Below, piece by piece: positions 1-9,905 of a DNA stretch of 64,000 bases. Within the stretch, counting starts at the first letter, position 1. Every line of letters starts with the position of its first letter. The stretch is from Pseudochelatococcus contaminans. GTDB lineage: Bacteria > Pseudomonadota > Alphaproteobacteria > Rhizobiales > Beijerinckiaceae. The stretch is taken from positions 372,001 through 436,000 of the forward strand of contig NZ_JACICC010000002.1 in assembly GCF_014195635.1 (NCBI RefSeq), in the 5' to 3' direction. Both the position numbers and the translations under genes were made by a program. The notes beneath the pieces are model-generated. The model was not told the origin of the DNA and ran no database searches. It worked only from the letters and a program-made list of their open reading frames with translations.

Positions 1-2
1 GC

Positions 3-371
3 CCCGTATGGCGACCGCTGTGGAATGCAATCGAGCGCAACGTCACCCACATGATCGACAGCCGTGTCAATCCGCTGGATGAGGCGGTTGGCAAGCGTAT
101 CTCACACGTCGAACAGGAGCTGTACGCCAGAGCGGGCACGCTGGAGGGCCGTGCAGACGGCATCGAGGCGCAGATCGACCGCGTGGCCAAGCAAATAGAC
201 CGGATCGAGGCGCAACTGCTTCGCCTTGAAAATGGCTGGCGTCACCATACCCCCACTTTCGTCAGCTCGGTTGCCAGCGTCGTGGCGCTGGAACATGACG
301 TCTCCAGACTGCGCGAAGAACTAAACGCCCGCGCGCCGCTGAACACTGCGCACGGACAAGAAAAACCATGA
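3..371 (+). CDS. C-terminal part of a coiled-coil protein (5' end outside window)
   Basis: The reading frame is open from the left edge of the window, so the gene begins upstream and only its last 122 residues are seen. An ATG at 51 is internal rather than a convincing start, because the frame continues before it. The visible part is rich in E, R, I and L with a heptad-like pattern over about residues 25-85, as expected for a coiled coil, and ends in a short polar tail. The stop overlaps the start of the next gene (ATGA at 368-371), so the two are translationally coupled. Coiled-coil tails of this kind occur on methyltransferases and glycosyltransferases of polysaccharide clusters. That role is inferred from the neighbours; no catalytic motif is visible. 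Confidence 0.6.
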   Translation, partial: PVWRPLWNAIERNVTHMIDSRVNPLDEAVGKRISHVEQELYARAGTLEGRADGIEAQIDRVAKQIDRIEAQLLRLENGWRHHTPTFVSSVASVVALEHDVSRLREELNARAPLNTAHGQEKP

Positions 372-1528
372 GTAACTTGTCGACCGATAGTCAGCTCGCT
401 CGCAAAAATGTTCTCATCATCGTGCCGTCCGTGTCGCATTTCGACGCCATCTCGACTTCGGTGCGGCATACCTGGGAAGCACTTGAAGCAATGCCGGGCG
501 TAGACGTCAAGATCATGTCCTGGCGTTGCGATCTGACGGAACTGCCATGGATCAGCGCCGGTGATCTGTCGGATCTTTTGCTGGATGATACGTTTCTCAA
601 GGCAAACCTCATCATCTATCATTTCGGCGTGCACGTGAATCTGTTCGATGCGATGGTCATGGGCAATGGCCATGGCAAACAGGCCGTGTTCTTCCACAAT
701 GTTACCCCCGCCCGCTTTTTACCCGAGCAATCTCAGGATTTGATCGCGGCGTCCCTCCGCCAGATAGAGAACTTCCGCCGCGTTGACGAGATATGGCCAG
801 TCAGCCAGATCAATGCGGAGGAACTTTATCAGCGTGATTTTGACCCATCCCGAGTCCACGTCATCCCACTGGCGGTGGACACGCCCGCCCTTGCTCCGCT
901 GGCCGACAAGGATGTCAAGCCGCTAGAACTGGTTTTCGTCGGCCGCATCGTCAGATCCAAAGGCGTGCTCGATCTGATCGCCGCCATGAAACAGCTTTCC
1001 GGGCGCGTGACGCACCCTGTTCGCTTACGCATAGTGGGCAATCTGGAATGGTCGGATACGGATTATCTTGCCGAGGTCAAAGCTGCAATTGCCGGATCGG
1101 GCCTCGCGCCATCCATCGAACTGGTCGGCACCGCCAGCGATGAAGAGCTGCAACGTATTTATCACCAAAGCCACATTCTCGCGATTCCTTCATATCACGA
1201 AGGTTTCTGCAAGCCAGTGATCGAGGCGTTGCGCGGCGGGTTGATACCGGTGGGATACGCTGCCTATAATCTACCGCATATCGCTGGCGGCTTCGGAAAA
1301 CTGGTTCCTCCGGGTGATATCGATGCGCTGGCGGATGCCCTCGCCACTTTGATAAATGCACTGCCCCAGGCATTTGCCGCGCCGGAAGCCCCCTTGCTTC
1401 CTCTGGATCGGGGCGCAACCAGTCTCACACTTTTCGATGCCGCTTCGAAGACTTACGTCGACCGTTTCACGCTATCGCAATTCATGCGCGCGGTAACTGA
1501 GAGAGTTCGATTGCTGCTGGATCAGTAG
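368..1528 (+). CDS. GT4-family glycosyltransferase
   Basis: A 386-residue GT-B fold enzyme expected to move a sugar from a nucleotide sugar onto a growing surface glycan at the cytoplasmic face of the membrane. The C-terminal half shows the GT4 hallmarks: VFVGRIVRSKG near residues 189-199 (donor-domain entry) and HEGFCKPVIEA at 277-287, which carries the E-x7-E motif that binds the nucleotide sugar. The N-terminal half has the Rossmann pattern of the acceptor domain and no membrane segment. Length is normal for the family. The start overlaps the stop of the coiled-coil gene upstream (ATGA). It converges with the large glycosyltransferase gene at 1559-4339. Sugar and acceptor cannot be read from the sequence. 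Confidence 0.85.
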   Translation: MSNLSTDSQLARKNVLIIVPSVSHFDAISTSVRHTWEALEAMPGVDVKIMSWRCDLTELPWISAGDLSDLLLDDTFLKANLIIYHFGVHVNLFDAMVMGNGHGKQAVFFHNVTPARFLPEQSQDLIAASLRQIENFRRVDEIWPVSQINAEELYQRDFDPSRVHVIPLAVDTPALAPLADKDVKPLELVFVGRIVRSKGVLDLIAAMKQLSGRVTHPVRLRIVGNLEWSDTDYLAEVKAAIAGSGLAPSIELVGTASDEELQRIYHQSHILAIPSYHEGFCKPVIEALRGGLIPVGYAAYNLPHIAGGFGKLVPPGDIDALADALATLINALPQAFAAPEAPLLPLDRGATSLTLFDAASKTYVDRFTLSQFMRAVTERVRLLLDQ

Positions 1529-1558
1529 TCCGAACGTAGCCGCGTCCTTCTCATGCGG

Positions 1559-4339
1559 CTACGCAAGCGGAGCGCCATAACCGGCCATGCGCTTATCCAG
1601 AAGAATGCCGCGTATCACACCCTCAAGACGATTGCGGATCACCGGCCAGACAATCTGGCGCGACCATTGTGCCTGCATTTCGGCCTGTTTAGCCAGCACA
1701 CTGCGATCCGCCAGCATATCGGTCAGCCCGGAAGCCAGATCTTCGGGAGAGATACCCGGCAGCGTACGAACAACAGCGGCGATATCCTCAAATATTTGCA
1801 ATGGAGTACAGGCTACGGGAGTGCCCGACGCAAGGCCAAGGCGCACTGCGCCGCTCGCCGATTCCTGTGTGTTCTGATACGGGTAAACAACGATGTCCGC
1901 GGCCGACAGACGAGATATGATCTCGCCTTCCGACAAGAAACCGGCCTCGATGGTAATGCAGTGCTCCAACCCCTCGGCACGTATCAGGGCCTTGCATGCT
2001 TCCAGTTCCTCTCGCGACACGTCAGCCGGATAGAGGGCGTTCAACATCATCAGGTGAATGTCAGGGTTGGAATGGCGCATCAAACCAACCGCCCGAATAA
2101 TTTCACGCAACCCCTTGTGCGGCAACAGGAAGCCGAAAGTTGCCAGCACAACTCGATCATCGACGCCCAGGGTCCGGCGTATAGCTTTCCGGTCGCCGCC
2201 GAAAGGCTCCGGCAATCCGTGGGGAAATAGCATCACATTGTCCACCAGGCCGATATTCTTCAGCCGATTGAGATCGCTCACAGTGTGCACCACGACACGC
2301 GTAGCCCGCGAAAGACTTGCAAGCCCGTCTGCAAGGCGCACGTAGCCGCCCATCGGTCGTTCCACATCCATAGTGGAATGGAAAAACAGAAAAACCGGAA
2401 TACCATCCGCCTCAACTCTGTCCACCAGCCTGCATAGCGCATTGAAAGGAAAGAAGCTGAGATTGAACTGCAAGACCAGCGCCTCGACACCCTCCGCGCG
2501 GATGGCTGCATAAAGCTCCTCAAGATCATCCTCAACCCAGCCCTGCGTCCAGCAACGTCTGACATTGGCAGCGTCCGAACCTTCAAGCGTGGCGTTGCGG
2601 CTGGCGAAAATGGTCAGCAGATCAGGCGGGAGCCCGAATGTTAATGCCTCCGAATAGGTGGCGATGCCGCAACGTGTGTTCCAGGTAGACACCCAGCCAA
2701 TTTTCGGCATGCGCAGGACTGTGCTGTCCAACTTTTCCAGTGCTTCAATTGCAGCCCGGGTTTTGCGCGCAACCAAATCCCAGCGACAGCGCTCACGTAA
2801 AAGAGCCTGACCATTGTTGACGCGCCGCGCGATCTCTTGCGACGAGGCCGCACGCACCTCATGCATGGCCTCAATGAGCGAACCCTCGTCCGGCGCCGCC
2901 AAAACCGACGCAGTGATTCCCAGATGCGACCGCGAATATGAAAAGCCGAAATCACACAGCCACGCGGTGTCTGGCGTACAAATACCCCAACGGCCGCCGA
3001 AAGACGTAGATACCACTGGTTTACCATGCCCCAGCGCTTCAACGAGCGGTTCTTCTCCACCCTCTCCCCATATCGGGCAAACCACGGCGTCAGCCATGGC
3101 ATAAAGTGCATGCAACTGGTCTACAGCGACATCCTCATGGATCAACCGGACAGGCGCATGGTGCGGATAATCAAGGTCCAATGCGGCGATCTGGTCACCC
3201 ACCTGTTCATGGAAGTCTGAGACCGTCCTGACGAGAAGCTCCACCCCATCCGCCAATGAAAATCCTTTGCCCCATGCAGCCAACAGTGCCCCCACGCCTT
3301 CGGGGTGGAGCGGCGATGCCACATGCAGGAAACGAAATACGTCATCGGGCTCGCGATTTTTCGTCACTCCCGCAAGCGGGGCGGAAACACCGTGGCCCAC
3401 CACTGCGATCGGCACTCTGATGCCGTTGTCTCGCAATGTTTTAGCGACGAAACGATTGGTCACGGTCACAAGATTGAGCGAGGAATTGAATGCCGATACA
3501 AAATCTACGGGTAAACCGCTTTCTTTCCAGTCATAATTCACCAGCACACGGGTAAGACCACGCATATCCAGCACAGAGGGTGGATAAAGGTTGCGCAGAA
3601 CGACATCGCGCGAAAGCACGAAATCCGCTCGTTGCCACATGCGCTCTATCTCTGGTTCTCGCGCCAGAAAAGCCGGATCTGGCGCAAGCGGTCCGAGCCC
3701 TTTGAGACTGACAAGGTCGACTTGCTGACCGTCCTCCTCAAGTGCAAGCGCGAGTGATCTATTGACAACAGCTTGACTACAAAAATCGTCGAATGGCCCT
3801 TCCAGGAGCCAGTCATAGCTCCCGGATACTCTTGCCGGTGAGCTATCGGATTCAACCCGAAGGATCGCTGCTACATATGCAGAGTCACAACTTTCAAGAA
3901 ACGCACGTTGCCGGCGCACAAGCTCGCGCCTCAGCCAGGGTTCAGTGAGGACGAGCCGAATCGCGGCCGCGATATTGCCCGGTTCACTCCCCGTCACCTC
4001 AAGCCCGGCATTCTGAATTGCCGTCCCCGCCAAGTGAAGGACAGGCAAATCTGCCGCCATCGCACGAAGACCATACCGACGCCCAATCTCGGATCCGTCC
4101 GTCAAGATAAGAGAGGCTTTGGCGAGGAGCGGCCAGATTTCTGCCTGCTCATGATTGAGCACTTGCACCAGTTGCAAAGGGACACTGCCAGCCTCTTGCA
4201 GAAATGACAAACTGGAGGACAGCGATTGCTTATTTGCAACTCCAGCATAGACCACAAGCAGATGGTCGCGAGGAATATGGATTTCACGTCCAGCCAAGTG
4301 CGGAGCTACGAAAGCGTGGTAAATTTCAGCAAATTGCAC
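1559..4339 (-). CDS. multi-module glycosyltransferase (about 2.5 GT-B units)
   Basis: A 926-residue cytosolic protein built from serial GT4-like modules. Residues 1 to about 160 resemble only the C-terminal (donor) half of a GT-B enzyme. Residues about 168-540 form a complete unit with a GEGGEEPLVEALGHGKPV segment in the donor domain. Residues about 545-926 form a second complete unit, starting at WNTRCGIATYSEAL and containing FGFLLPHKG and an SASGAVRLGLASGTPV donor segment. Such proteins usually add several sugars to a surface polysaccharide. The ATG at 4339 has an AGGA eight bases upstream, and an in-frame TAG lies just before it, so the frame is closed. The half-module at the N-terminus suggests a 5' truncation of a longer ancestor. 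A small ORF and an IS remnant lie upstream. Confidence 0.82.
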   Translation of the reverse strand: MQFAEIYHAFVAPHLAGREIHIPRDHLLVVYAGVANKQSLSSSLSFLQEAGSVPLQLVQVLNHEQAEIWPLLAKASLILTDGSEIGRRYGLRAMAADLPVLHLAGTAIQNAGLEVTGSEPGNIAAAIRLVLTEPWLRRELVRRQRAFLESCDSAYVAAILRVESDSSPARVSGSYDWLLEGPFDDFCSQAVVNRSLALALEEDGQQVDLVSLKGLGPLAPDPAFLAREPEIERMWQRADFVLSRDVVLRNLYPPSVLDMRGLTRVLVNYDWKESGLPVDFVSAFNSSLNLVTVTNRFVAKTLRDNGIRVPIAVVGHGVSAPLAGVTKNREPDDVFRFLHVASPLHPEGVGALLAAWGKGFSLADGVELLVRTVSDFHEQVGDQIAALDLDYPHHAPVRLIHEDVAVDQLHALYAMADAVVCPIWGEGGEEPLVEALGHGKPVVSTSFGGRWGICTPDTAWLCDFGFSYSRSHLGITASVLAAPDEGSLIEAMHEVRAASSQEIARRVNNGQALLRERCRWDLVARKTRAAIEALEKLDSTVLRMPKIGWVSTWNTRCGIATYSEALTFGLPPDLLTIFASRNATLEGSDAANVRRCWTQGWVEDDLEELYAAIRAEGVEALVLQFNLSFFPFNALCRLVDRVEADGIPVFLFFHSTMDVERPMGGYVRLADGLASLSRATRVVVHTVSDLNRLKNIGLVDNVMLFPHGLPEPFGGDRKAIRRTLGVDDRVVLATFGFLLPHKGLREIIRAVGLMRHSNPDIHLMMLNALYPADVSREELEACKALIRAEGLEHCITIEAGFLSEGEIISRLSAADIVVYPYQNTQESASGAVRLGLASGTPVACTPLQIFEDIAAVVRTLPGISPEDLASGLTDMLADRSVLAKQAEMQAQWSRQIVWPVIRNRLEGVIRGILLDKRMAGYGAPLA

Positions 4340-4506
4340 GGCCTACATCCTGCTTGAAGAATCTTCAGCAAAGCAGACACCTATTTGCATGAAGAAAACG
4401 CTGAACAGCAAAAATTATAGTTTCTGAAGATTTCGATGAAAAGCTGAATTGACATTGAACAGGCCTGCACAGGCGCTGCCTCAGGAAGCGCATGCTGCGC
4501 AATTCA

Positions 4507-4770
4507 TCAATGCTTGTGGCGAAACCAGTCTCGAACCCTTCGGGCACCGGGAATACGCTTTGCGGCCTGGCGCAGGAAACGAAGCGGAGTTGCAGGTCCA
4601 TAATCCATCATCGTACCCTTCGATTGATTTGGCTGAGATTCGACCAGAGCCTCTTGTTCGACCCAAGTCTCTCGCAACTGCCGGAACTCATGCATCAAGA
4701 CAAGCTTGGCAGAATCTTGCTCAAGACGCGTAGAAATTAAGTTTGAATCAATAACCCTGGCGACAGACAT
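4507..4770 (-). CDS. small hypothetical protein, possible remnant of a glycosyltransferase N-terminus
   Basis: An 87-residue ORF with a plausible GAGGATGATGC ribosome site just upstream of its ATG. The first 45 residues are charged and helix-prone, in the style of the coiled-coil regions found on large glycosyltransferases. The last 25 residues are strongly basic (RFLRQAAKRIPGARRVRDWF). It lies upstream of the large glycosyltransferase on the same strand but in another frame, separated by 167 bases. I do not recognise the family. It may be a free-standing small protein, or the 5' end of the ancestral large glycosyltransferase left behind after a deletion. The second reading is inference from the half-module at the start of the neighbouring protein. 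Confidence 0.45.
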   Translation of the reverse strand: MSVARVIDSNLISTRLEQDSAKLVLMHEFRQLRETWVEQEALVESQPNQSKGTMMDYGPATPLRFLRQAAKRIPGARRVRDWFRHKH

Positions 4771-4882
4771 GCATCATCCTCGCAAACACGATCTAAAATA
4801 TACCTGCTTCGCTGTCAGTCAACCACTATAGACGACACTGTATCATGTCGGACACAAATTCTTGAAAGGGCGCAGTGACTTA

Positions 4883-4993
4883 GAACCCCTGATAAAACCT
4901 CGGAATTGATGATGGTCGAATGAATTTGACCATCCTGCAAGGCGCCGAAAGCAGTCGACGCCGGCTGCGTCGGCGAGGGTTTATCAGGGGCTC
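4883..4993. mobile_element. 111-bp MITE-like element with 20-bp terminal inverted repeats
   Basis: Bases 4883-4902 and 4974-4993 are inverted repeats matching at 18 of 20 positions, with a GAnCCCCTGATAAA core. The element is bracketed by the trinucleotide TTA at 4880-4882 and 4994-4996, which reads as a 3-bp target duplication. A TNA duplication with ends beginning GA is what IS5-family elements of the IS1031 type leave (family knowledge). The inside holds no ORF. It is either a non-autonomous derivative or an internally deleted insertion sequence. It directly abuts the transposase remnant at 4994-5224. Confidence 0.7.
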
Positions 4994-5224
4994 TTAGACA
5001 ACGGCGGGAATGATGCCGCGTGACTGTACCGCCTGCCAGTTGGCCTTGCTGGCGTCGCCCTTATCGGCAACGACCGCCCCCGGATCGACTTCGGTGTGGA
5101 ACCCGAGAAAGATGGCGAAGCGCGGTGTGTCGCTTTTCTCGCCGCCAGTCGGGTCGAAGGTGATCGGATGGTCGCCGAAGTTGGTCTTCAGGTGGATTTT
5201 GTGGAGAAGTCGTTGTGCGCCCGG
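4994..5224 (-). pseudogene. remnant of an IS5-family transposase (DDE region)
   Basis: Read on the minus strand, about 75 codons are open and give HKIHLKTNFGDHPITFDPTGG, then a VDPGAVVADKGDASKAN stretch and a terminal RGIIPAVV. This matches the layout of IS5-family transposases, where a KIHL segment is followed by an LTGG turn and a second catalytic Asp in a DKGYDSKAN-like motif. Here the motif is altered to DKGDASKAN. There is no start codon, an in-frame TGA lies at the upstream end (5225-5227), and the frame ends on the TAA formed by the TTA duplication of the adjacent 111-bp element. It is clearly non-functional and is about a quarter of a normal transposase. Confidence 0.75.
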
Positions 5225-5351
5225 TCACTCTGCCCCTTGCGCCTACTGCCGGGACTGAAAACCATCGATCTACGGCTATAGCAGTGGCTTACTTACGCAA
5301 GCGATCAATGTTTATAGAATATATATCAACTAAAAGGTGTTAATTCATGAG

Positions 5352-5427
<76 letters not shown>

Positions 5428-5497
5428 ATAAACACATACAATCGTACAGACCAAATTTTGGTCATATGCCTGTTTGCTTTCAGGCAAATTTAAAAAA

Positions 5498-5573
<76 letters not shown>

Positions 5574-5796
5574 ATAACCACCAGCGCAACATCGGACAAT
5601 GCTGCGCAAAAACGCTTCTGACGAGAATGGTGCGAGATATGGTGAAAGTGTCTTGGGAAACACTCTGCGGACAATCCCGCTACACCATTCCATCCCACCG
5701 AAGCAGCAGTTTTCTGCATTCCGCCGCTTCTATATATCGCTTTGGAGACAGTCAAGCCTCCCTGCACCTTTCACATGTCGTTTTCCAACGACCGGA

Positions 5797-6189
5797 TCAG
5801 TTTTCGTCATCCGACTCGATATCGCCATCGATCAGATCGGCAACATCGTCATTTTCCTCGTCCTCATCGGCGAGGAATGTAGCCTCATCGTCGTCATCCG
5901 GGATGTCGTCATCGCCAATGTCGATGTCTTCATCACCCGTCTTGACGGCGGCTTCTTCACTATCCGCGACGTCGTCGAGAGAAACGATTTCGACGACGTC
6001 GGTCTCGGCATCCGTCTCATCTTCGACCGCAGTCGCAACGACTGGCGCAGTACGACCCGCGCTCACCAGAAAGGGCGCGCCGCACTTCGGGCAAAGAATC
6101 GGATCCCTGTTGAGATCGTAAAACTTGGCGCCGCAGTTCTGGCACAGGCGCTTGGTTCCGAGTTCCGGTTTCGCCACTGTCAAATGCAC
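5797..6189 (-). CDS. TIGR02300-type zinc-ribbon protein with acidic tail
   Basis: A protein of about 130 residues. The N-terminus carries LGTKRLCQNCGAKFYDLNR followed by a CPKC pair, giving two CxxC knuckles that should bind one zinc. This is the signature of a small alphaproteobacterial family of unknown function (TIGR02300). The rest is a low-complexity D/E tail with no fold. Two starts are possible. The GTG at 6189 has AGGA six bases upstream. An in-frame GTG at 6177 gives the family's usual beginning (M-A-K-P-E-L-G) but a poorer ribosome site. It lies upstream of the tRNA-Ala genes on the same strand and diverges from the rimP cluster. Confidence 0.85.
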   Translation of the reverse strand: MHLTVAKPELGTKRLCQNCGAKFYDLNRDPILCPKCGAPFLVSAGRTAPVVATAVEDETDAETDVVEIVSLDDVADSEEAAVKTGDEDIDIGDDDIPDDDDEATFLADEDEENDDVADLIDGDIESDDEN

Positions 6190-6631
6190 TCCGTTTCCTG
6201 CGAAGCGATCCCGTTAATGGTCTTCATGACGCATGTCAACGCCTCTCGCAGGAAATATTGAACATCACCAAATTATGTCTCTGCGACGGGTGTGGAAATT
6301 CGGGCCTTGCATCAGACGCCGCATGGGGTTAGAGTAACTCATCCATCACGGAGTTCATTAGGGCTGTTGCGATGAGTGGTTCTCTCCGGGGCCGCTCCTT
6401 TTTGCATTGTCGAAACTCCGCAAGTGGGCCAAGCCATCCGACAGGCCGGTATGGCCGCTGGATGAAGCGGAGTAATCGTCCGCTGCTGGTTTCGAATTGA
6501 CGCGTCTCTCCGCCGCGAAGCGTTACATGCTTTGCCTGAGGACGCTTTATCAAAGCAATCGCCTGCCACAGGCAACGATGGATTGCTTTGGCTGCATGAT
6601 ACTGAACGAACGGAAGCAAGACACCGAAACG
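6190..6631. other. 442-bp intergenic stretch before rimP
   Basis: This gap separates the divergent zinc-ribbon gene and rimP, so both promoters should lie here. I see no convincing RNA gene, no strong hairpin and no ORF with a good ribosome site. The rimP frame is open back to about 6497, but that extension has no family similarity. Confidence 0.4.
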
Positions 6632-7363
6632 ATGGAACCGACTGGCGACGACCCTCAATTTCATGCCTCCCCCCTGGGGGAGCCACGCATCGTGACCGAA
6701 ACCGGCGTGGCGGCTCGCGTGGCGGCGATTGTCGAACCTGTGCTCGCTGACGTCGGCTACCGGCTGGTGCGCGTCAAGGTATCGGCGCAGAATGGCAGCA
6801 CGGTCCAGATCATGGCCGAGCGGCCGGACGGCAGCATGACCGTCGACGACTGCGAGGTGATCAGCAACGCCGTATCGCCGGTGCTGGATCTCGAAGATCC
6901 GATTTCGGAAACTTACAACCTCGAAATTTCTTCTCCGGGCATAGACCGGCCTCTGGTTCGCGCCAGTGACTTCGCGCGCTGGGCCGGTTTTGATGCCCGC
7001 ATCGATCTGGCCCTGCCACTTGAGGGACGCAAGCGTTTTCGCGGCATCCTGCGCGGTATCGAAAACGACGCCGTGCGAATCGAGCTGGCGAATGTTGCCG
7101 AGGGTAGCGACCCGGTGGCCGTTTTGCCGCTGCGCAACATTGGTGAGGCCCGCCTGATCCTGACCGATGCCCTGATCACGGAAGCGTTGCGGGCAGCAAA
7201 AGCGGCTGTGCGCGAGGCGCCTGAAGGCGAATCGCTGCCGGACGCCGACAACGACAATGCGCCGGATAGCGGTGGTCCCGACGATGGCAGCCCCGCCAGC
7301 GGCAAGGGCAAGGGTAACAAGTCCCGGTCAGGAAAGAAGTCCAACGGAAGGAGTGACGGATGA
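6632..7363 (+). CDS. rimP: ribosome maturation factor RimP
   Basis: RimP helps 30S subunit assembly. The core is clear: [27 protein letters not shown], then [16 protein letters not shown] and [14 protein letters not shown], typical of the two-domain alpha/beta plus Sm-like fold. After about residue 190 the protein ends in a low-complexity tail rich in D, G, S and K, longer than in E. coli RimP but common in Hyphomicrobiales. The frame is open from about 6497, but the ATG at 6632 leaves a short lead-in before the conserved core and is the best start; its ribosome site is weak. The stop overlaps nusA (ATGA at 7360-7363), as usual for the rimP-nusA pair. Confidence 0.93.
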   Translation: MEPTGDDPQFHASPLGEPRIVTETGVAARVAAIVEPVLADVGYRLVRVKVSAQNGSTVQIMAERPDGSMTVDDCEVISNAVSPVLDLEDPISETYNLEISSPGIDRPLVRASDFARWAGFDARIDLALPLEGRKRFRGILRGIENDAVRIELANVAEGSDPVAVLPLRNIGEARLILTDALITEALRAAKAAVREAPEGESLPDADNDNAPDSGGPDDGSPASGKGKGNKSRSGKKSNGRSDG

Positions 7364-9000
7364 CCGTCAGCGCCAACAGGCTCGAACTGCTGCAAATTGC
7401 GGACGCCGTCGCGCGCGAGAAGGTGATCGACCGCGCCATTGTTCTGGCAGCCATGGAAGACGCCATCGCCAAGGCAGCGCGCTCGCGCTACGGAGCCGAG
7501 ACGGACATTCATGCCGAGATCGACCCTCGCACCGGCGAGCTGCGCCTGTCGCGCCATCTGCTCGTGGTCGAGGATCGCGAACTGGATAATCCTGCAACGC
7601 AGATCAGCCTCATCGACGCGCATCGCCACAACCCGGCCGCGCAGATCGGTGATTCGATCTCCGACACGCTGCCGCCTTTCGATTTCGGCCGCATCGCAGC
7701 TCAGTCGGCCAAGCAGGTCATCGTGCAGAAGGTGCGCGAGGCCGAGCGCGACCGTCAGTATGACGAATACAAGGATCGCATCGGCGAGGTCATCAACGGC
7801 ATCGTCAAGCGTGTCGAATATGGCAACGTTATCGTGGACATGGGACGCGCGGAGGCCATCGTGCGCCGTGATGAACTGATCCCGCGCGAAACGTTCCGGC
7901 CCGGCGACCGCATCCGCGCCTACATCTATGACGTGCGCCGCGAAACACGTGGGCCGCAGATATTCCTGTCGCGCACGCATCCGCAGTTCATGACGAAGTT
8001 GTTCGCGCAGGAAGTGCCGGAGATTTACGACAACGTCGTGGAGATCAAAGCCGTCGCTCGCGATCCGGGATCGCGTGCCAAGATCGCTGTGATATCGCGT
8101 GATTCGTCCATCGACCCTGTCGGCGCCTGCGTCGGTATGCGCGGCTCGCGCGTGCAAGCCGTTGTGCAGGAGCTGCAGGGTGAAAAGGTCGATATTATCC
8201 CGTGGTCACAGGATTCGGCGACGTTCATCGTCAATGCACTCCAGCCTGCCGAGGTTGTGAAAGTCGTGCTTGATGAGGACAGCGAGCGAATCGAAGTGGT
8301 TGTGCCGGACGAGCAGCTGTCGCTCGCCATCGGTCGTCGTGGCCAGAACGTGCGGCTTGCATCGCAGCTCACCGGCTGGGACATCGACATTCTGACCGAG
8401 CATGAAGAATCCGAACGCCGGCAGAAGGAGTTCACGGAACGCTCCACGACATTCATGGAAGCGCTCGATGTCGATGAGGTCGTGGGCCAGCTTCTTGCGT
8501 CGGAAGGTTTCCGGTCGGTTGAGGAAATTGCATTCGTTGAACTGGACGAGTTGACTTCGATCCAGGGCTTCGACGACGAAACCGCCACAGAGATCCAGTC
8601 GCGCGCGCAGAACTATCTTGCACGCATTGAAGCAGAGCAGGATGCGCGCCGTCGAGAGCTGGACGTGGCGGACGAGCTGCGCTCCATCGATGGCGTGACA
8701 ACGGCAATGCTTGTTGTCTTCGGTGAAAACGAGATTCGCACCATCGAGGATCTCGCTGGCTGTGCGACGGACGATCTGGCTGGATGGACCGAGCGCAAGG
8801 GCCAGGAGACCACGCGCCACAAGGGAATTCTCGATGGCTTCGAGATCTCGCGGCAGGAGGCGGAAGCCATGATCGTCGCCGCCCGTCTGGCCGCTGGCTG
8901 GATCGAGGCGTTGGACGAAGAGGAAGAAGCGGCGGAAGCCGAAGATCCTTCAGCGACTGCCGATGAGGCACAAACGGAGCAGGACCAGAGCGCCGTCTGA
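7360..9000 (+). CDS. nusA: transcription termination/antitermination factor NusA
   Basis: NusA binds RNA polymerase and nascent RNA, modulating pausing, Rho-dependent termination and rRNA antitermination. The 546 residues show, in order, the N-terminal RNAP-binding domain (to about 130), an S1 domain around [20 protein letters not shown], two KH domains ([15 protein letters not shown] and [14 protein letters not shown]), then two helix-hairpin-helix repeats in the C-terminal third and an acidic tail. Length and order match alphaproteobacterial NusA. The start overlaps the stop of rimP. The YlxR-like gene follows after 137 bases. Confidence 0.97.
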   Translation: MTVSANRLELLQIADAVAREKVIDRAIVLAAMEDAIAKAARSRYGAETDIHAEIDPRTGELRLSRHLLVVEDRELDNPATQISLIDAHRHNPAAQIGDSISDTLPPFDFGRIAAQSAKQVIVQKVREAERDRQYDEYKDRIGEVINGIVKRVEYGNVIVDMGRAEAIVRRDELIPRETFRPGDRIRAYIYDVRRETRGPQIFLSRTHPQFMTKLFAQEVPEIYDNVVEIKAVARDPGSRAKIAVISRDSSIDPVGACVGMRGSRVQAVVQELQGEKVDIIPWSQDSATFIVNALQPAEVVKVVLDEDSERIEVVVPDEQLSLAIGRRGQNVRLASQLTGWDIDILTEHEESERRQKEFTERSTTFMEALDVDEVVGQLLASEGFRSVEEIAFVELDELTSIQGFDDETATEIQSRAQNYLARIEAEQDARRRELDVADELRSIDGVTTAMLVVFGENEIRTIEDLAGCATDDLAGWTERKGQETTRHKGILDGFEISRQEAEAMIVAARLAAGWIEALDEEEEAAEAEDPSATADEAQTEQDQSAV

Positions 9001-9137
9001 CACAGCCTCTTTCCCGCACGCAAACTGCCATGAAATACGCCGGGGCAGGCAATTGTGTCCGCCCCGTTGTGTCCCAACAACTTTTATGCCTCACGAGCAT
9101 TTCGGCATTGTCCGGAAATCGTGGCAAGGAGAAAGAA

Positions 9138-9905
9138 TTGTCGCACCCAGAGGGTGATGCACCGCCGCAGAACGATAAGGACCGGGAAGACAGCCGGACT
9201 TGCGCGCTGAGTCGTCGTGCAATGCCGAAGGAAGCGATGATTCGATTCGTCGCTGGTCCCGACGGTGCGCTCGTGCCGGATATTCGTGCCCGGTTGCCGG
9301 GCCGGGGCGTCTGGGTCGAGGCAACGCGCGAAGCGGTGTCGCAGGCCGCGCGCCGCAAGATATTTTCGCGGGGGCTGAAGACTGGTTTATCCGTTTCCCC
9401 GTCTCTGGCCGATGATGTCGAGGCGCTTTTGTTGCGTGACATGCTTCAGGCGTTGGCGCTGGCCAACAAAGCGGGAGCTGTGGTGACAGGTTTCGGCAAG
9501 GTGGAAGATCTTCTGGCCCGTCGCGACGGTAAGATCAGCACCGCCGCCTTGTTGCACGCCAGCGAAGCAGCGCAGGACGGTCGTCGCAAGCTGGCGCAGG
9601 CACTGAATCGCGGACGGCAAACGTTGCAGGATGGTCACATTCCGCCGCCGGATACCATCCCCGTCATTGATTGGATTGCCGGTGAAGATTTGGATTTGGC
9701 TTTAGGCCGCATACATGTGATACATGCAGCTCTTGTTGCCGGAACGGGAAGCGACGGATTTATGACGCGCTGGCGCAGGCTGGACCGTTATCGCATGGCA
9801 GACACATCGACGCCTTCCACGGACGTTTCCGCAACAATGGCCTCCCGGACAGACGGGCCATCGGGCGAAGCGCACGATGACAGGGCGATTACAGGGCAAG
9901 AATGA
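9138..9905 (+). CDS. YlxR (DUF448) RNA-binding protein with L7Ae-like domain
   Basis: The first part carries the YlxR signature: [19 protein letters not shown] near residues 20-38, followed by LPGRGVWV. YlxR-type proteins are small RNA-binding factors encoded between nusA and infB in many bacteria. From about residue 95 a second domain resembles the L7Ae/L30e kink-turn family ([20 protein letters not shown]), giving the fused form known from alphaproteobacteria. I chose the TTG at 9138 because AAGGAG lies six bases upstream, while the ATG at 9030 has no ribosome site and its extra 36 residues look uncoded. The stop overlaps infB (ATGA at 9902-9905). The C-terminal 50 residues are polar and not conserved. 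Confidence 0.88.
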   Translation: MSHPEGDAPPQNDKDREDSRTCALSRRAMPKEAMIRFVAGPDGALVPDIRARLPGRGVWVEATREAVSQAARRKIFSRGLKTGLSVSPSLADDVEALLLRDMLQALALANKAGAVVTGFGKVEDLLARRDGKISTAALLHASEAAQDGRRKLAQALNRGRQTLQDGHIPPPDTIPVIDWIAGEDLDLALGRIHVIHAALVAGTGSDGFMTRWRRLDRYRMADTSTPSTDVSATMASRTDGPSGEAHDDRAITGQE

